A DNA stretch of 64,000 nucleotides from Hydractinia symbiolongicarpus (GCF_029227915.1 NC_079880.1:24922501-24986500); one strand, 5' to 3'; positions 25,001 to 38,075 are shown, counted from the first letter of the stretch. Made by a program: numbers and translations. The notes: generated by a model not told the origin, from the sequence alone.

Positions 25001-28000
25001 CCACCTGTCGCTACTGCCGATTGAGTGGTTTATACACTAATTTTAAATGTTTTTTAGTTGAAAACAGAAAAAGACGAGGAAAAGAAGGAGCTCACAGATA
25101 TCAAAAATCAGCTTAAAACAATTTTGCAGTTAGATTCTCAAAAAGAGGTAACCTGTTAGGAGCTGGCTCTGACATTATCCTAAATAATTCAATAATTTAT
25201 AATTATTTGATTAAAATGGTCACTTTGTGTCCTCTTATTTTAAACATATATAAATAAAGATTACCATGTAAGGTATCTTTTTCTGTGTAATAGCATCAAT
25301 TTTCCAATATGTATTAGGGTGGCAAAGGACAAGGACAAAACTACAAGCTTCATGGGCAACAAGGTGATAAACTTTACGGTGGTGAAAAAAGTGGAACACT
25401 ATGGAAAAGAAGTGAAGGGTAAATTTTATTACATTATTTTTACTAATTTTTGTGTTTATTAATTTTCGCACAGTGAAAAAGAAACCTATGTCCAGCAATA
25501 TTAAAGTTAGCGCAATAGCAATACAAAGGTATGGCACAGTAATTTCCACATAACGTTAATCTTTCAGCAAACAACACATGTAGACAAAATATATGTGTAT
25601 TTTAACTTTTCACAGTCTTTTTCAAGAAAGGTATATTTTTTGCACATATTAAGTTTTACGCAAAACATTTCCATAAAAGTTAGTACATGTTGCGTTATCA
25701 TTTTTAGTGCCTCAATGTAGGAGACTAGATTCCTATCCAGGCTTGGGGCGAATAGAGTTAAAGTCAATCTGTAGAGGTCATTTCGATTTCACAATCTCAT
25801 TCTGAGGTGAATATGATATAAAAAAAACATTCCTTTTTTTAAAATTAATATTTAATTTTGGTTTTAATATTCTTTTTTCAGTGTAAGAAAGCAATGGCAA
25901 AAGAGATACTGTGTTATTAAACAAGGACAGTTTACATTAGCTCACAACCAACAAAGTGCTCCAACCACCACCTTGAACCTTCTTACATGTCAAGTTAAGC
26001 CTTCACAAGAAAAAGAAAAGAAACTAACATTTGGATTAGTAGCTCACAATAGGACGTATTTGTTTCAGGCTGAGGACGAATTAGATTATGATGCTTGGAT
26101 ATCTGTTCTTAGTAATGCAAGAGAGGAGGCATTAAACATAGCTTTCGGTGAGGGCGAAGGAGCCCTTTGTAAGGAACCAGTAAGCAGCATTGATGAACTT
26201 ACCCAAGGTATTATATCTGAAGTGAGGCGATTACCTGGAAATAACCAGTGTGTTGATTGCAACGCATTCGAACCCACGTGGTTATCTACTAATTTGGGTG
26301 TGTTGGTGTGTATCGAATGTTCTGGAATTCATCGTGAGCTAGGAGTACACGTCACTCGTATAAGATCACTGACACTGGATAAACTTGGAACTGCTGAGCT
26401 ACTGGTAAGTGCATGACAATTTACCAAAGAAAGAATCAGTAAAATATAATTTTAAGTCTTGTGTTTTATTTTTAGCTTGCAAGAGCTGTTGGTAACAGCG
26501 GTTTCAATGAAATTATGGAAGCAGAACTAGATCCTTCTCACAAACCTGAATCAACTAGCAAAATGTAAGGTCATTCCTTTGCTACTTTGTGAATGCTTTC
26601 CGAAAACTTTAAACAATCTCACTAAGAAGAATTGTTATAACTTCATTTGATACACTGATACCCTGTGTCATCATAATGATAATTTTAATAGTGTAGAAAC
26701 GTTTTTAGCTGAGAATGGCTATAATAAACTTTGTTGACATTTTATTTTGTACAACGATTTATAGATATGAGTCACTTTGAGTGGCTTTTGAAAATGTGGT
26801 TTTTAAATTGGTTCAAGTAAAGAAAAATTTGTTATGCTGTGTAATGTTAATTTAGCTGTAAAAATTTCCTACCTGTTTTTAATGAGGGCCTCACAGAAAA
26901 ATGCTCATTTGTGTAGGGAAATAAAGAAAGATTTTATTCAAAAGAAATATGTACAAAAGAAGTTTTATCATCCATCTGGTCACTCGCCAGATGTTTTACT
27001 AGAGGTATAATGTTTGTTGTTGTTATTGAGTTATTTACATCACTTAGTAGATGCTCAGGAATTCATGTCATGAACGTATTTTCAATGCCACGCAGGAACT
27101 GAAGCAAGCTATCAATTATCGTGACATTCTTGCCATACTACAGTTATATGCAGATGGTGTTGATTATAGCAGTCCATTTTCAGACGTAGTAAGTAATTAT
27201 GTAACGATGAAGGGTTTACCACAAATATAAGACCTAATGTACTTACCACACATGTCATGTGTAGTATGGTTATGTATAATGCTTATAGAACTTACCTCCT
27301 TTGGAAATTCAAGTGGAGCTGAAAGATATGAAAGACTTTTTAAAAGTTGTCTTGGAATCTTTATATTGTATTTTTGAAAAATCATTACTGGAGATATAGG
27401 TCTTAAAACTTTGTTGATTATCTTCAACTACTTCTAAAACATGTAATTGCTGTTATATAATATTATGTAATTATATTACCTAAAACTAAATATGAAAATT
27501 TACGTAAAATGTTTGTTAGGCCAAACTGAATAGCCAAAAAATCTTTTTTAACTATCTATGCCTTGTCAAAAGTGTTAAATGCAACACCTCACTTAGAGCT
27601 TGTTCATAATGCCATGCATAATTTGTGTAAGTCCAAAATCTTAAAAAACAGGATTTTTCAAATAAGATACAAATTCCTAGACAACATTTCCAATGTCGTT
27701 TGTATATGAATTCACTTATTTTTTTGCAGGAGTTAGGCTTTAAATTTTTAGTTTTAAATGTACGTGGTACATTTTATCCATATTGTGTTATATTTATATA
27801 AATATGTTAAAGGTATAAATTTACGTGGTACATCATTTTTTTTATGCACATGATTTTTTCTTTCTGTAGGAACACAACAATTCAGCTTTACATTACTGCA
27901 TAGTAAAAGAAGATTTGACGAGTTTGCATGTTGTTGATTTTATCACTCAAAATTGGTATGCTGATTTGTTTATTTTATTTTTATTTTTGTTTATTTGAAT

Positions 28001-31000
28001 TTTTCGCAATTAGAGTTTTTACTTTTTAGACCAATTTTGTGCAGATAAAATTTTGCCATTTTCTTCTTCTTAGAATATATCAAGGTAAATTTCGTGAATT
28101 TTAAAAGTTTTTTGGAAAGTTGAGATTTAATAGCTTTAAATTTATTAAAACCTTTTTTTGTACTGTCTTTTCCCATTTTTTTCTCCTCGGCATAACAGAC
28201 TATGACATTTCGGATTTTAAAGAAAAGTGACTGTGCCAAATATTTATAAAATAAAGTATCTACTGAGAATCGCAAAAATGACAGATTGCGCGAGGTTTAA
28301 CTTTACGATTACAGAATGTTGCAAAATTTCATTAATTTTCTAAAGTTTCTCTTACAGAAGTGTTTACGGTTTAAGTATCTCATTAGTCATTACATTTTTT
28401 ACGCATGATTGTTTGCTAAATAATATTTGCAAGCAATATTATTATTATTATCTCAATGTTTACAAACAAGTAATTACACTTCAGTATTTACAAAAATATA
28501 AAACTACTATCATCGTGTAACCTGTTACAAAGTCTATAATAACCGTATTCTGTCTGTCACACTGATTCTTCAATGGCTAACCAGTATAGTTATATTAATA
28601 AGAAAATTATGTAAAATAATTGCTATGTGACTACCATCCTTGGTGAATGTACTATTTATTATTTATTGTAGTAAAAATCCTAATGTTCAAAATGCGTTGG
28701 GTAATACAGCTCTCCATCTTACAGCTTTATACAATAATCCTGAGTGCACAAAGCTACTGGTGAGGGGAGGAATCAAACAAGATATCGGTAAACTATTGCT
28801 TATAGAAACATTGAAGCATAGAGATTATAAACTAAACTGGTTGACCTGTACTTTCTTTTACAATACTTGAAGACATCTTTTGGTGAAATTAAATTCCCAC
28901 AACTGCTTTGCCAAGTGAAACCCACTGAATAAAAAAACACCTAAAACGTAACATCACAGGTATATTCAAAAAGCAAATTTTAGCCATAAAACTCTATGTA
29001 AATTAATCTTAATAGTCTGTTTAAATTTAACTTTTCCACAGGTGAGACGTATTTGCAAAAGTAAATTACAGCAAATTTGATTGAATTTAATATCAAAAGT
29101 AGCATTGAACTTTTCTATTTGAATCTGAATCTTAGCTTATCTTTTGAGGCTTAACAATCTGCGGTGGAGGTTTCCACCCTCGCCCTGAAACGAATTTTAA
29201 GTACCTGATAGCAAAATAAAAATTATCTAATACGGCTCAGGTTTTCACGTAATTTACATGAAAAAAGGCTTAAAATTGCCACAGAAGAACACAGCAAAGC
29301 GTTTTGTGACATTGCTTTTAGATATATGGTTTTTGTTTCTAATATTACACATATTGATCTCTTTTTTAGTCAACAAAGCAGGTAAAACAGCGTTGGCAAT
29401 CGCACAAGAATTAGGACACAAGGAAGTTGTTGAACTGGTAAGGCTTTATATATCATTTTCAAAATGAAATCACTTGATGAGTCTTTAATCAGACACTTTT
29501 TTGTTATAACACATAATATCATTGTTATCCTGGTAATAAGTTAATATTATGAATAAAACTATTGTAGTCATGTTCTGTCGGAAACTCACCCAACATTCCA
29601 ATAATAGTAGCACAACCAATTTTTAAAATTTCGCAATAGTAGCACACCAAAGGCTTACAATTTTGCAATAGTGGCACACCCAAGGTTTATAATTTTGCGA
29701 TAGCACCACACCCAAGGCTCTCAATTTTGCAATAGTGGCACACCCATAGCTGCATATTTGGTTGTCGTTTTAGTTGCAAGATGATGGAAGAACTGGAAAA
29801 TTCGATCATGTTAAAATTGATTGGGGACTAGAAGAAGTAGGTCATTTAACATCTTACTTTACAGTTGACTCACAAATCAAAAATTGTACGGTAAACGAGA
29901 TGGTGTCGCGGTTTTACTTTCTGTCTATACATACTCTAAACGTCAAAGGCACAATTTCGTGAGATTCAGGTTAATTCCGCACTGGTGTGAAAATCAAACG
30001 TCATGCTATTTTTTTTTTACTCGAACTAATCTGTTGTACAGTTTTACAATTTGTTCGTCTAAATGTCAACGACACAAATCTGTCCAAGATGTGTCAGCGA
30101 GAACTTCAAACATCACGGGATTTTTCAATGCACGTTTTACAAGTTGAGAACCATTTTTATATTTTAGTTGTGTTATTTGATGTACTATTATTTAGACAGA
30201 AGATATATACGCAACACCTCTTGATTTAGCAGAACTTAAACTAGAACTCATGAATGAAGCTCAAGAAAAGAAGGTATTTAATTTAATACGTGTTTGTCAA
30301 CGATTGCCATGCGCTTAACCGTGTCAGAACTTGTGTTACATTCTACATTTCGTCCCAACATTCCACACTGTACTCACGTATTTTCTGCTTATTTTAGTCT
30401 GCGGTAACAACACCAGGTCTGTCCACACCTGGTGCAATTCAACGTTCTGTTACGTCTCCTAAAAACGCTGTAAAAACACCTGCAGTTCCAACGCCCACTT
30501 CAACGACGACCATGAGTAACACTTCAGCCAGACACAGTATTGCTTTCCCTTCAGACACCAAGGTAAGTTCTGTTACAATTATTATTATTATTAATATTAT
30601 TCTAAATAATTATACAGGACAGCTATTTCAGTGTTGGAAACACTGTTATTAATGTGTGTTCTGTGTTGTGAATGTATACATTAAGTATACACGGGCATTG
30701 TCTGCCCAATTTGCCTCACATGGTATGTGTTGATCCGTAGCTGTGGTGAAAACACTTTCTAAGCATGCCTGCGCTGTGGACTGAACCATAAGCCTTGTGA
30801 GTACGAAGGAAATCCCAAAACCACAAGGCTACCAGCCACTAGTATTAATCTAAGTTGTGTAAATATTTATGGGTTGTGTTCAGGGCTTTTGTAATAAATT
30901 TAGCAAGTATCATCTATTTAAGATTTTAATGTTTACACTTTTTTAGAAGAACCAGGAGATTTGGCTTTAGACTAAAGTGCTCTCATTTTTTATTTAGCCT

Positions 31001-34000
31001 GAAACTTTTCTTTTGTTGTTGAATTTTAGCACAATTTTTTATTTCGTAAAGTTGCAACATTTTTTTCTGTAAAAAATTCTGTAAAAAATGTTTTTCCATG
31101 TTTATTGTCTTTCTGTGGTAATTTTGTTCTTGTTTTTCAGAAATTTTCTAGCCTCGTTGTTCTTATAAAATTGTTCTTTTAAAAATCGGTCTAAAACGAT
31201 AGACTCGTTTTCTTCGATCTTCCGCATTTTTTTTTTTTATTCTTAATGATCAATATTTTCTATTTCGTCAGTCGTACTAAAGGAACCAGGATACTGTATA
31301 GGACATTTGCATGTGACATATTTTACTATTGTACGCTTTTAGAAACTAAAACTAAAGGTCATACGTGGTAATAGACAGAGAATAAAAATATAATTTTAAC
31401 AGTTTTATTGGTGACGAGTAAAATTAGATGAGCCGAAATATATTAGAATTAGCAATTAAAAATAATTACAAAATTGTCAGGGAAAACTAGATGATATTAT
31501 AAGTGTAGCAAGTTTTTTCCAATCTTTGCTGATATTGTGTAGTTTTATTGATTCACACACGCCTCCTCTGTTTCGAAAATTTGGTGGGATTTAATGAAGA
31601 AATAAAAAAATTAGCCGTGAATTTGGCTGGAACCCTTGGAGAGGCATTCTCTGATAGCATTAACTATGTGAACTGTTATACTCATAGGTTGCGCCACCGT
31701 TACCAGAAAAATCTCACAGTCGGCCACCGCCACCTGCAAGAAAAGTTAAGCCAAAAAATACCACTCCGCCATCAGGTAGCAGTGCACCACCTATACCTGC
31801 AGAGCAGACGGCTTTATTGAATAGCGCTTCTACTAATCCAGTTCTCAGCACGTTTGCTCCAAAATCTTCCACGAAACAACAAACGGGTTCAGAAAAGAGG
31901 TAGAATAATTGCATTCATTTTTATCATTCTCTCATTTTCTCTGAGTATTAGGCGTAAATAGGGCGAAATAGTTTGTTAATTGTCTGAGAAACTTTAGAAA
32001 AGTAGTTTTTAACATTTTTTTACATAATGCGATTTTATTTATCTTAGCTCTATTTGTCCTCCTGCTCCGCCCACGCGATCTTCATCCTTTATTCCACGAG
32101 GTAGTCCTAATGATCCCGCTGCTTTATTACCACGACCTGACCGCCCACCGCCAACACCGCCCAGTGCTAAGAGGGGCCACTCAAGAAATATATCGGAGGG
32201 AAATATTTTGTACCACATGGAGGCCGAAAATAAAGAAAGACATAGAACGGGATCAGTGGCAGACGCTTTGTACAGTCAGCCGAAAGACGAGATTATACCG
32301 TTGTTAGTTGTTTATTTGTTTGCTGCTATTCGTTCGTTCGTTCGTTCGTTCGTTCGTTCGTTCGTTCGTTCGTTCGTTCGTTCGTTCGTTCGTTCGTTCG
32401 TTCGTTCGTTCGTTCGTTCGTTCGTTCGTTCGTTCGTTCGTTCGTTCGTTCGTTCGTTCGTTCGCTCGCTCGCTCGCTCGCTCGCTCGTTCGTTCGTCTG
32501 TTGCTATTCTTTTTTTGTTTTGTTGTAGAGATCCAGATGCTCCACCGCTACCTCCACCTCGACCAAAACCAAAAGTTGATACGTTAGGTAAAGACTACAA
32601 TGTTGTTACTTTTTTGAGAGTACATACGTATCACGATGTACTCGTTAACTGAAAGGGTGCTATTATCACCAGTCTGAAGAGCATTCTGTATTTTTTGATT
32701 TTAAAATGTCACATCGTTGTTTGTCGCTGTAATCGCTTGTTAAAGAAGTAATCATTATTGCTATTCGTAGTTTTTAACCCAAGGTCCTATAGTTATTTTG
32801 TTAACGAGGGTCCTGTGAAATAGAGGGTCTACAATTTTTTGAAGTTCTCATTTTTATCACAACCAATTTACGCACTCACCAACACTGCTCAGCTCGACAG
32901 CCGCATCTGGCATCAGTCTTATGGTTGGGCTAAAACTGTTGTAGAATTGATAACAATTATACCATAATAAGAACTTTAATTTTTTTTAACTTATTAACGG
33001 TTTATATTCTAGCTGTGTCTAATAACGATAGTTTCAAAGAACGTAACCCACCAAAGCGAACGTCGTCTTTACCTAAAAGAGTTGTAAGAAAAGTTGATTT
33101 TATGTTTGTTGTTTTGTTAAAATGTCACAAACTGAAAGCGTATTTGTTAACCACTTTTAATAGTTGATTTCTTTGGATCGACGTGGTGTATGTAACAAGC
33201 ATTTCTCCGCGTTTCGTTATCGCTGCAAGATGTGATTTACAGTTTGTATGTTTTTAGGACGGCAGGGTGACGACTAAATACCGGCGCGCCAAAGCTTTAT
33301 ACGACTGTGACGCGGATCACGACGACGAGCTGTCGTTTGTCGAAGGAGAAATTATTATTATGATCAGAGAAGCAGATCCTGATTGGTGGGTAAGTGTCAC
33401 ATGACTGCAAAGTTTTTAGTTTAACAGACCTCGGTGTATGTTTTTTAGAAGAATACCAAAATTCTAGCCAGGATTGTTATTATTTTTCCATTCTTCTTGG
33501 CAATAGACCTATTATCCAACCCTGATATTCTTATTAAAAAAGCGGGTGGTGTCACGGGTCACTAAATTTCAACATAACATTCAGTCGGGTTTAATAAAGT
33601 TCTCTAATGAAAAAACTAATTTCCGTCTTAAAAATTGAGCTGGTTGATATGCTACAAGACTTCAAAATATGTTGGTTGTGGTTTACAAGTATTAGTTAGG
33701 AAATTAAGATTAGCCTTTTATTTAAAAATATTTGAATTTCTTTTACAGTTGCGAACTTAGTTTTCAGTTTTCTTTGTCAAAAGGTAAAAAGAAGAATGAT
33801 AAAAGAAACTTTGAATTAACAGCGCTTGTCCTAGGAGATATTTGTGTACTGGAATTTTTGGAACTGTGATATAACATACAAATCTTGTAAAGGTTGATAC
33901 AGATAATCTTTTCATTCTGGTTACTAAAAAATATCGTTTTATAGTTCAACATGAACTTACCGTCGAGATTAGAGAAATTTGAGGACGTATTCGCGAAAAT

Positions 34001-34172
34001 ATTTTTTAGATCGTATTAGTCGCAATCGGGTTAATTAATAGCAGAAGGGTTAATGTAAATATAATGCTCGAGTGACATTATATAAACTTATTTTTAGTAT
34101 GGTGAAGTCGAAGAAGAACCCGAGCGCAAAGGGGTGTTTCCTATTAGCTTTGTACACGTACTGAACGATTGA
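19038..34172 (+). CDS. ASAP: ASAP-family Arf-GAP (BAR-PH-ArfGAP-ANK-SH3), complete, 29 coding exons
   Basis: About 1032 residues. Family members stimulate GTP hydrolysis on Arf GTPases at membranes and adhesion sites. Exons: 19038-19148, 19552-19624, 20170-20256, 20536-20570, 21045-21071, 22065-22136, 22452-22501, 22687-22750, 23467-23520, 23990-24075, 24757-24832, 25058-25147, 25318-25418, 25882-26404, 26476-26564, 26917-27004, 27096-27188, 27870-27955, 28672-28787, 29370-29437, 29774-29836, 30196-30273, 30398-30562, 31688-31899, 32048-32302, 32529-32587, 33013-33083, 33258-33389, 34098-34172. All have GT/AG borders and compatible phases, and the total is divisible by three. Residues: BAR about 1-275; PH about 295-395; ArfGAP zinc finger CX2CX16CX2C (Cys432, 435, 452, 455) with the arginine finger Arg460 in IHRELG; ankyrin repeats about 574-664; Pro-rich linker (PPLPPPRPKPK); SH3 from about 974 (ALYDC...DPDWW...PISFV), ending at TGA 34172. 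The start MSVPQFIDD aligns with the vertebrate N-terminus. Least certain: the 32302 donor (32299 also works) and the 30196 acceptor. Confidence 0.95.
29600..29752. repeat. Intronic tandem repeat, unit about 35-40 bp
   Basis: About four diverged copies of a unit containing TTTTGCAATAGTGGCACACC lie in the ASAP intron between exons ending at 29437 and starting at 29774. The array stops roughly 20 bases before the next acceptor. Confidence 0.75.
32329..32497. repeat. (TTCG)n tetranucleotide microsatellite filling an ASAP intron
   Basis: Around 42 tandem units of TTCG, with a run of CTCG variants near 32464-32489, make up most of the 226-bp intron 32303-32528. Because four bases times three codon positions gives a 12-base cycle with no stop, every plus-strand frame reads Ser-Phe-Val-Arg repeats. 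In the frame of the upstream exon the whole intron is open until the TAG of its own acceptor at 32526-32528. Confidence 0.95.
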
Positions 34173-36724
34173 TAAAACTCCCAGCAATAGAAGAAACACA
34201 CGCGATGTTCATTCCAACAATGACTTTCAATGCATACCGGTTGCTTGGATACTTCTGGCATGGCGCCATATTGACTGGTTACGTGTTGATCGGCTAACAC
34301 TTGACAACGTCCACACAACGATGTTTATTCTTGTTTTGTTTTTGTTGTTGTTTTTATCACATAGTGAGCGCACACTGATTAAATGAAGTTGTAAATAGAA
34401 AATATATATATAGATGTGTGTAGCAAGTGTGTGAAAATCGTCCAAAATTTTTCGTCGAACTAAAACATTAAACTTTTTGCCTCGATTGATTTTTTTTACG
34501 TATTTGCATTTTTGTTATGTCTGTTTATGTGTTTCTTTTGATTATAATATCTCGAACTCGAGTACCTGCCTAGAATGCATGTGACTTCAGCATAAACAGT
34601 TTATTTGTACCCGAAACTGAATAATCAAGGCCAACTAAATAGACTTCCTCCTTAGCCTGATGACTCCCTCCTAAGCCTGAATCGCCAATTTTTAAAGGCC
34701 TGTTTAAACATAAGTTGTTATAAAAGAGATGTTTCTATATGCACTGATACATCTTAGATTTAAGGCCTGCTTACACTTGAAGAAAGTTAGTCTATGGACT
34801 TGGTGGCACAGTCTTTTATAGTGAATGTTTTTGGATCATTAATTTTTTTTAATTTATATCAAAATATGTGGTAGAAATTTCATTTCCTCTTCAGAGATAT
34901 TTTTTACAGTGTAAACGGAACTTTAATTCGCAGTTGCATTTAAAATTTTATGTTTGTCAAATTCGAAATTTCCATAAAATTCTATTGATCTTCAATTTAA
35001 ATTTCGTCTAATAAATAAATTATATTTTCCACACTACGTCATAGAAATACAACATAATATGTAATAATTTAACATTTCGTATCATTAAAAGAAATATAAT
35101 TACCATGAAAATAAGATTTTTGTTTATTTTAATGTCATATCAGATATCAGCATTCACGTTTGGACGTCTGAAATTTTTATGCTTCTTAAGCTTTCCTTGC
35201 ACTGTTATGTATCAAAAGAATTGTAAGCAAGTTCACAGAAAATTCGAAGAAGTTGGGTAATTGTTTGTTTTTTTTGGACCAAAGGGAGGGTGGGGGACTG
35301 AAAAAGGGTTGTCGTTCGTCTGAAAATTTTAAATTTTACATGTGTAGTTGAGCTTTGTGTGAAATTCTGCAAAACACTCAGCAAAAACTTCTCTTTACAA
35401 AGGCGAGGTAACCATAGTAACCATAATTTTCTGTCTACACAATGTATTTTGGAGGTTCTCTTAAATTCAATATATAGTAAAGAAGGTTTTCTTTACTATA
35501 TATTGAATTTATTAAACAAACCACGCCAGTGGACAATAAGCTATAATGAAACAAAAAAATGCTCATATATAAGTGGCTACTTCTCCTCTTATGTAGCCCC
35601 TAAAATTTGACGATTATCACCAACCAATTTTCCATATCATTTAAATTTTAGTTCTGTGTGATTGTCATGAGCATCATCATTTAAGTCGTTCATTTCCCAA
35701 AAACAGAATACAACTGGTTGGTTGTTGCGCCTGCTTTCATGCAACATTATGCAGAAGAGCGTGGGAAATTAATTTTAATTCCACGCTTTATAATTAGCCA
35801 TGCATAATTAACGTGTGGGAGGTAAGCATGTACGAGGTTACTATGGTGGAAATTTGTGAAGTTAACATATGAAACTTCACAACCACAACGTTTTGGTGTT
35901 CACCACTTCATGGTGCTTCTAGACAGGTGCTAAATTTGTTAAATAAAAGCCTTGTGTTTCTGAAGGCAGGTTCTTGCGTTTGCGGATGTATCATGCATGG
36001 GAATTGACCATCTTAATTGTGCTGAAATACGCGGTAGTGCGACTGCACGGAAAAAATAGTAAGCCTTGTTGCTCCAAACTGAGTCACGCGTGTTTCTGTT
36101 TTTTATTCAATTACTCTCTCATTTAGTCTCTCATATGGCATGAATGTATTTATAAATAGTATTAAAAAGTTTTTGAAATAATGATCTGTTTGGAAAATAT
36201 TAGAAACAAAAAAAATGTGCATTTTTTCTTCTTTTTTATCAAGGTGAAGTCTGAAACTGCGCGAATACGTTTAACTTTTTTCGTGCGGAATTAAGCATGC
36301 ATGAATTATTAGGCGCGCAAATTTCAACATAAGCCTTTTGATTGGTTCATATTACCAGTAAGCGGACAAGACAAAATCAGGAAACATCCAATCCTATTTG
36401 AGTCAAGCTTCGTGCTCAGGTCTAGCTGCGTTCTCATCCAAGTGTATTTTTTTAAAAAAGGGCTGATTTTAAGATGTTTTAAAAAGACAACGGATAAACA
36501 AAGACGTAATTCAATGATTTTAAGTTGAGGTTTGTTTGTAGATAGGCGTAGTCATTTAGGAAAATCTGTTGTTATATATTTACTTTAAAATGTTTTTAAC
36601 ATTTAACATACTAATTTACAATATCTAAATCTAAAAAATTCTATAATTATATAGCCTATCTAAGCCAACATGTTTTAACACCAAACACAAGTTGAGCGAG
36701 AGAGGATTTCACGGCAGTTTATAT
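34173..36724. other. ASAP 3' flank and intergenic DNA
   Basis: The ASAP 3' UTR begins here. The first clear AATAAA hexamers are at about 35010-35019, roughly 840 bases after the stop; an earlier non-canonical site is possible. A perfect hairpin lies at 35462-35511. No gene is supported. Confidence 0.5.
35462..35511. repeat. Perfect 23-bp inverted repeat with 4-base loop
   Basis: TAAATTCAATATATAGTAAA and three more bases are followed by the loop GGTT and an exact inverted copy. Perfect pairing means it is young or maintained. It could be a mini-MITE remnant, a snap-back replication product or a small-RNA precursor. Confidence 0.8.
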
Positions 36725-37117
36725 TTATCCAGAGATGTGTAATTTCATCCCTGCTGTTGCGAGCTGTCTTTTTAAATCATTGATCTCCAGCATGAGCGTT
36801 TTACTCGTCTTCATGATATTCCGTAATTTATGTCTTAACTGCTGATTCTCATTCTGTAATTTAGACACATGGCTGTTTACTTCATTCACACGATATATAT
36901 TATTCTTGTTTAATTTTGTTGAGTTTTTGTTGTAACTTTTATTACATCGACAATACAGGCTTGATTGATTTCCGTGTTGCTCATGTGCCATAGGTATATT
37001 CTTGAGATGCACATCTAGTGTTGCCACGGCATCGCAAACATGGCATATCCGTTCTCTCGAAATATTATTACGACTCTCAGATGTGTAACTCTTCTCTTTT
37101 CCTGTGTTGGAAACCAT
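36725..37117 (-). CDS. Small intronless protein with paired CxxC-type motifs and a C-terminal coiled coil
   Basis: A 130-residue frame starts at a true ATG (37117-37115) in good context (AAAAATGG). I recognise no family. Visible features are Cys25-x-x-Cys28 (CHVC) and Cys56-x-Cys58 (YCRC), which could together bind one zinc ion; a basic Asn/Lys-rich linker; and a heptad-like Leu/Ile/Met segment at about residues 78-122 (LQNENQQLRHKLRNIMKT) that should form a coiled coil. There is no signal peptide or membrane segment. The arrangement of a Cys cluster followed by a short coil is seen in adaptor-like proteins. It could instead be one exon of a larger gene, or a chance frame, but the clean coil periodicity favours a real product. 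Confidence 0.55.
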   Translation of the reverse strand: MVSNTGKEKSYTSESRNNISRERICHVCDAVATLDVHLKNIPMAHEQHGNQSSLYCRCNKSYNKNSTKLNKNNIYRVNEVNSHVSKLQNENQQLRHKLRNIMKTSKTLMLEINDLKRQLATAGMKLHISG

Positions 37118-37991
37118 TTTTCTTCCGCTCGTTTCACCAGCAATTTAATAGCACTGAGTGATATAAATTGGTGTCCTCGATTTCAATATCCGTTCAATTC
37201 TCTATCTTAATCTACACGTTTTTTTGGCACAACAAAAAATTGAGCGAGATTCACAACGTCTTACAAATAACAAGTGAAATGTTTTATACTGTTTACTCAT
37301 GAAAATTGACATCAAGTTATGAGCATATGTGCTGTTTTTTCTCGTTAAGTAGTCGCCAGCATTGCTCCTTATGTAAGTTTCATTCAACTTAATAAGCAAG
37401 TTAATCACATGTCGTTATAATTACGTAAGTTAGCTATTTAATGATTACATAAAACTGGTTTTTCTCTTATCTTGTGTAACTTGAGTCATTCGTGCCTTTT
37501 TCGTTACCAGTTTTCTTAAAAATAAAGCAGAGATTAAGGATTATATATTACCAATCAGAATTGAATGTCAAAGCACGAGCTAATCTTAATTCAAAACATA
37601 TTTTTGTGACTTAATTAAATCAGGTAATTAATAGCGTGGGTGCATAATGATCCTCACTTTTTCAGACGTCTGTCTGGTATATAGACTTTTTCACTTCCTA
37701 GGATTTTTATAGATAAGAGTAGTGTGAATAGTATGGCCTTAACAAATTTGAATAAAACGTCAAAGAATGAAATACTAACAATCTTGTTTCCGGGGCATCT
37801 TCACTTGTGTTAGCGATGCTAAAAAAAATACAAGATGCAGTGGTGACAAGGATGACGTAAAAATGTTTTACATATTCAGGGCATTGCATTTTAAAAATTT
37901 CTGTCGCATGTAATGGTAGCTATCCTCTTCAAGTACCTTCGTGATATGTAGGTTTTATTCTAGTGAACTGCCTTAAATGATGCTTCATTCA

Positions 37992-38075
37992 CACCCTCGT
38001 TTCCAGGGTTTTTTGACTTGTTGATATGAAGGATCTCTCATATCAAAAAGACAAAAAACCCTGGGGACGAGGGTG
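37992..38075. mobile_element. Hairpin MITE with CCCTCGTCCCCAG termini (84 bp)
   Basis: Arms beginning CACCCTCGTTTCCAGGG and ending CCCTGGGGACGAGGGTG are inverted copies that pair through to TGATATGA/TCATATCA around a short loop. The right arm nearly matches the solo arm at 12686-12728. Confidence 0.75.
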
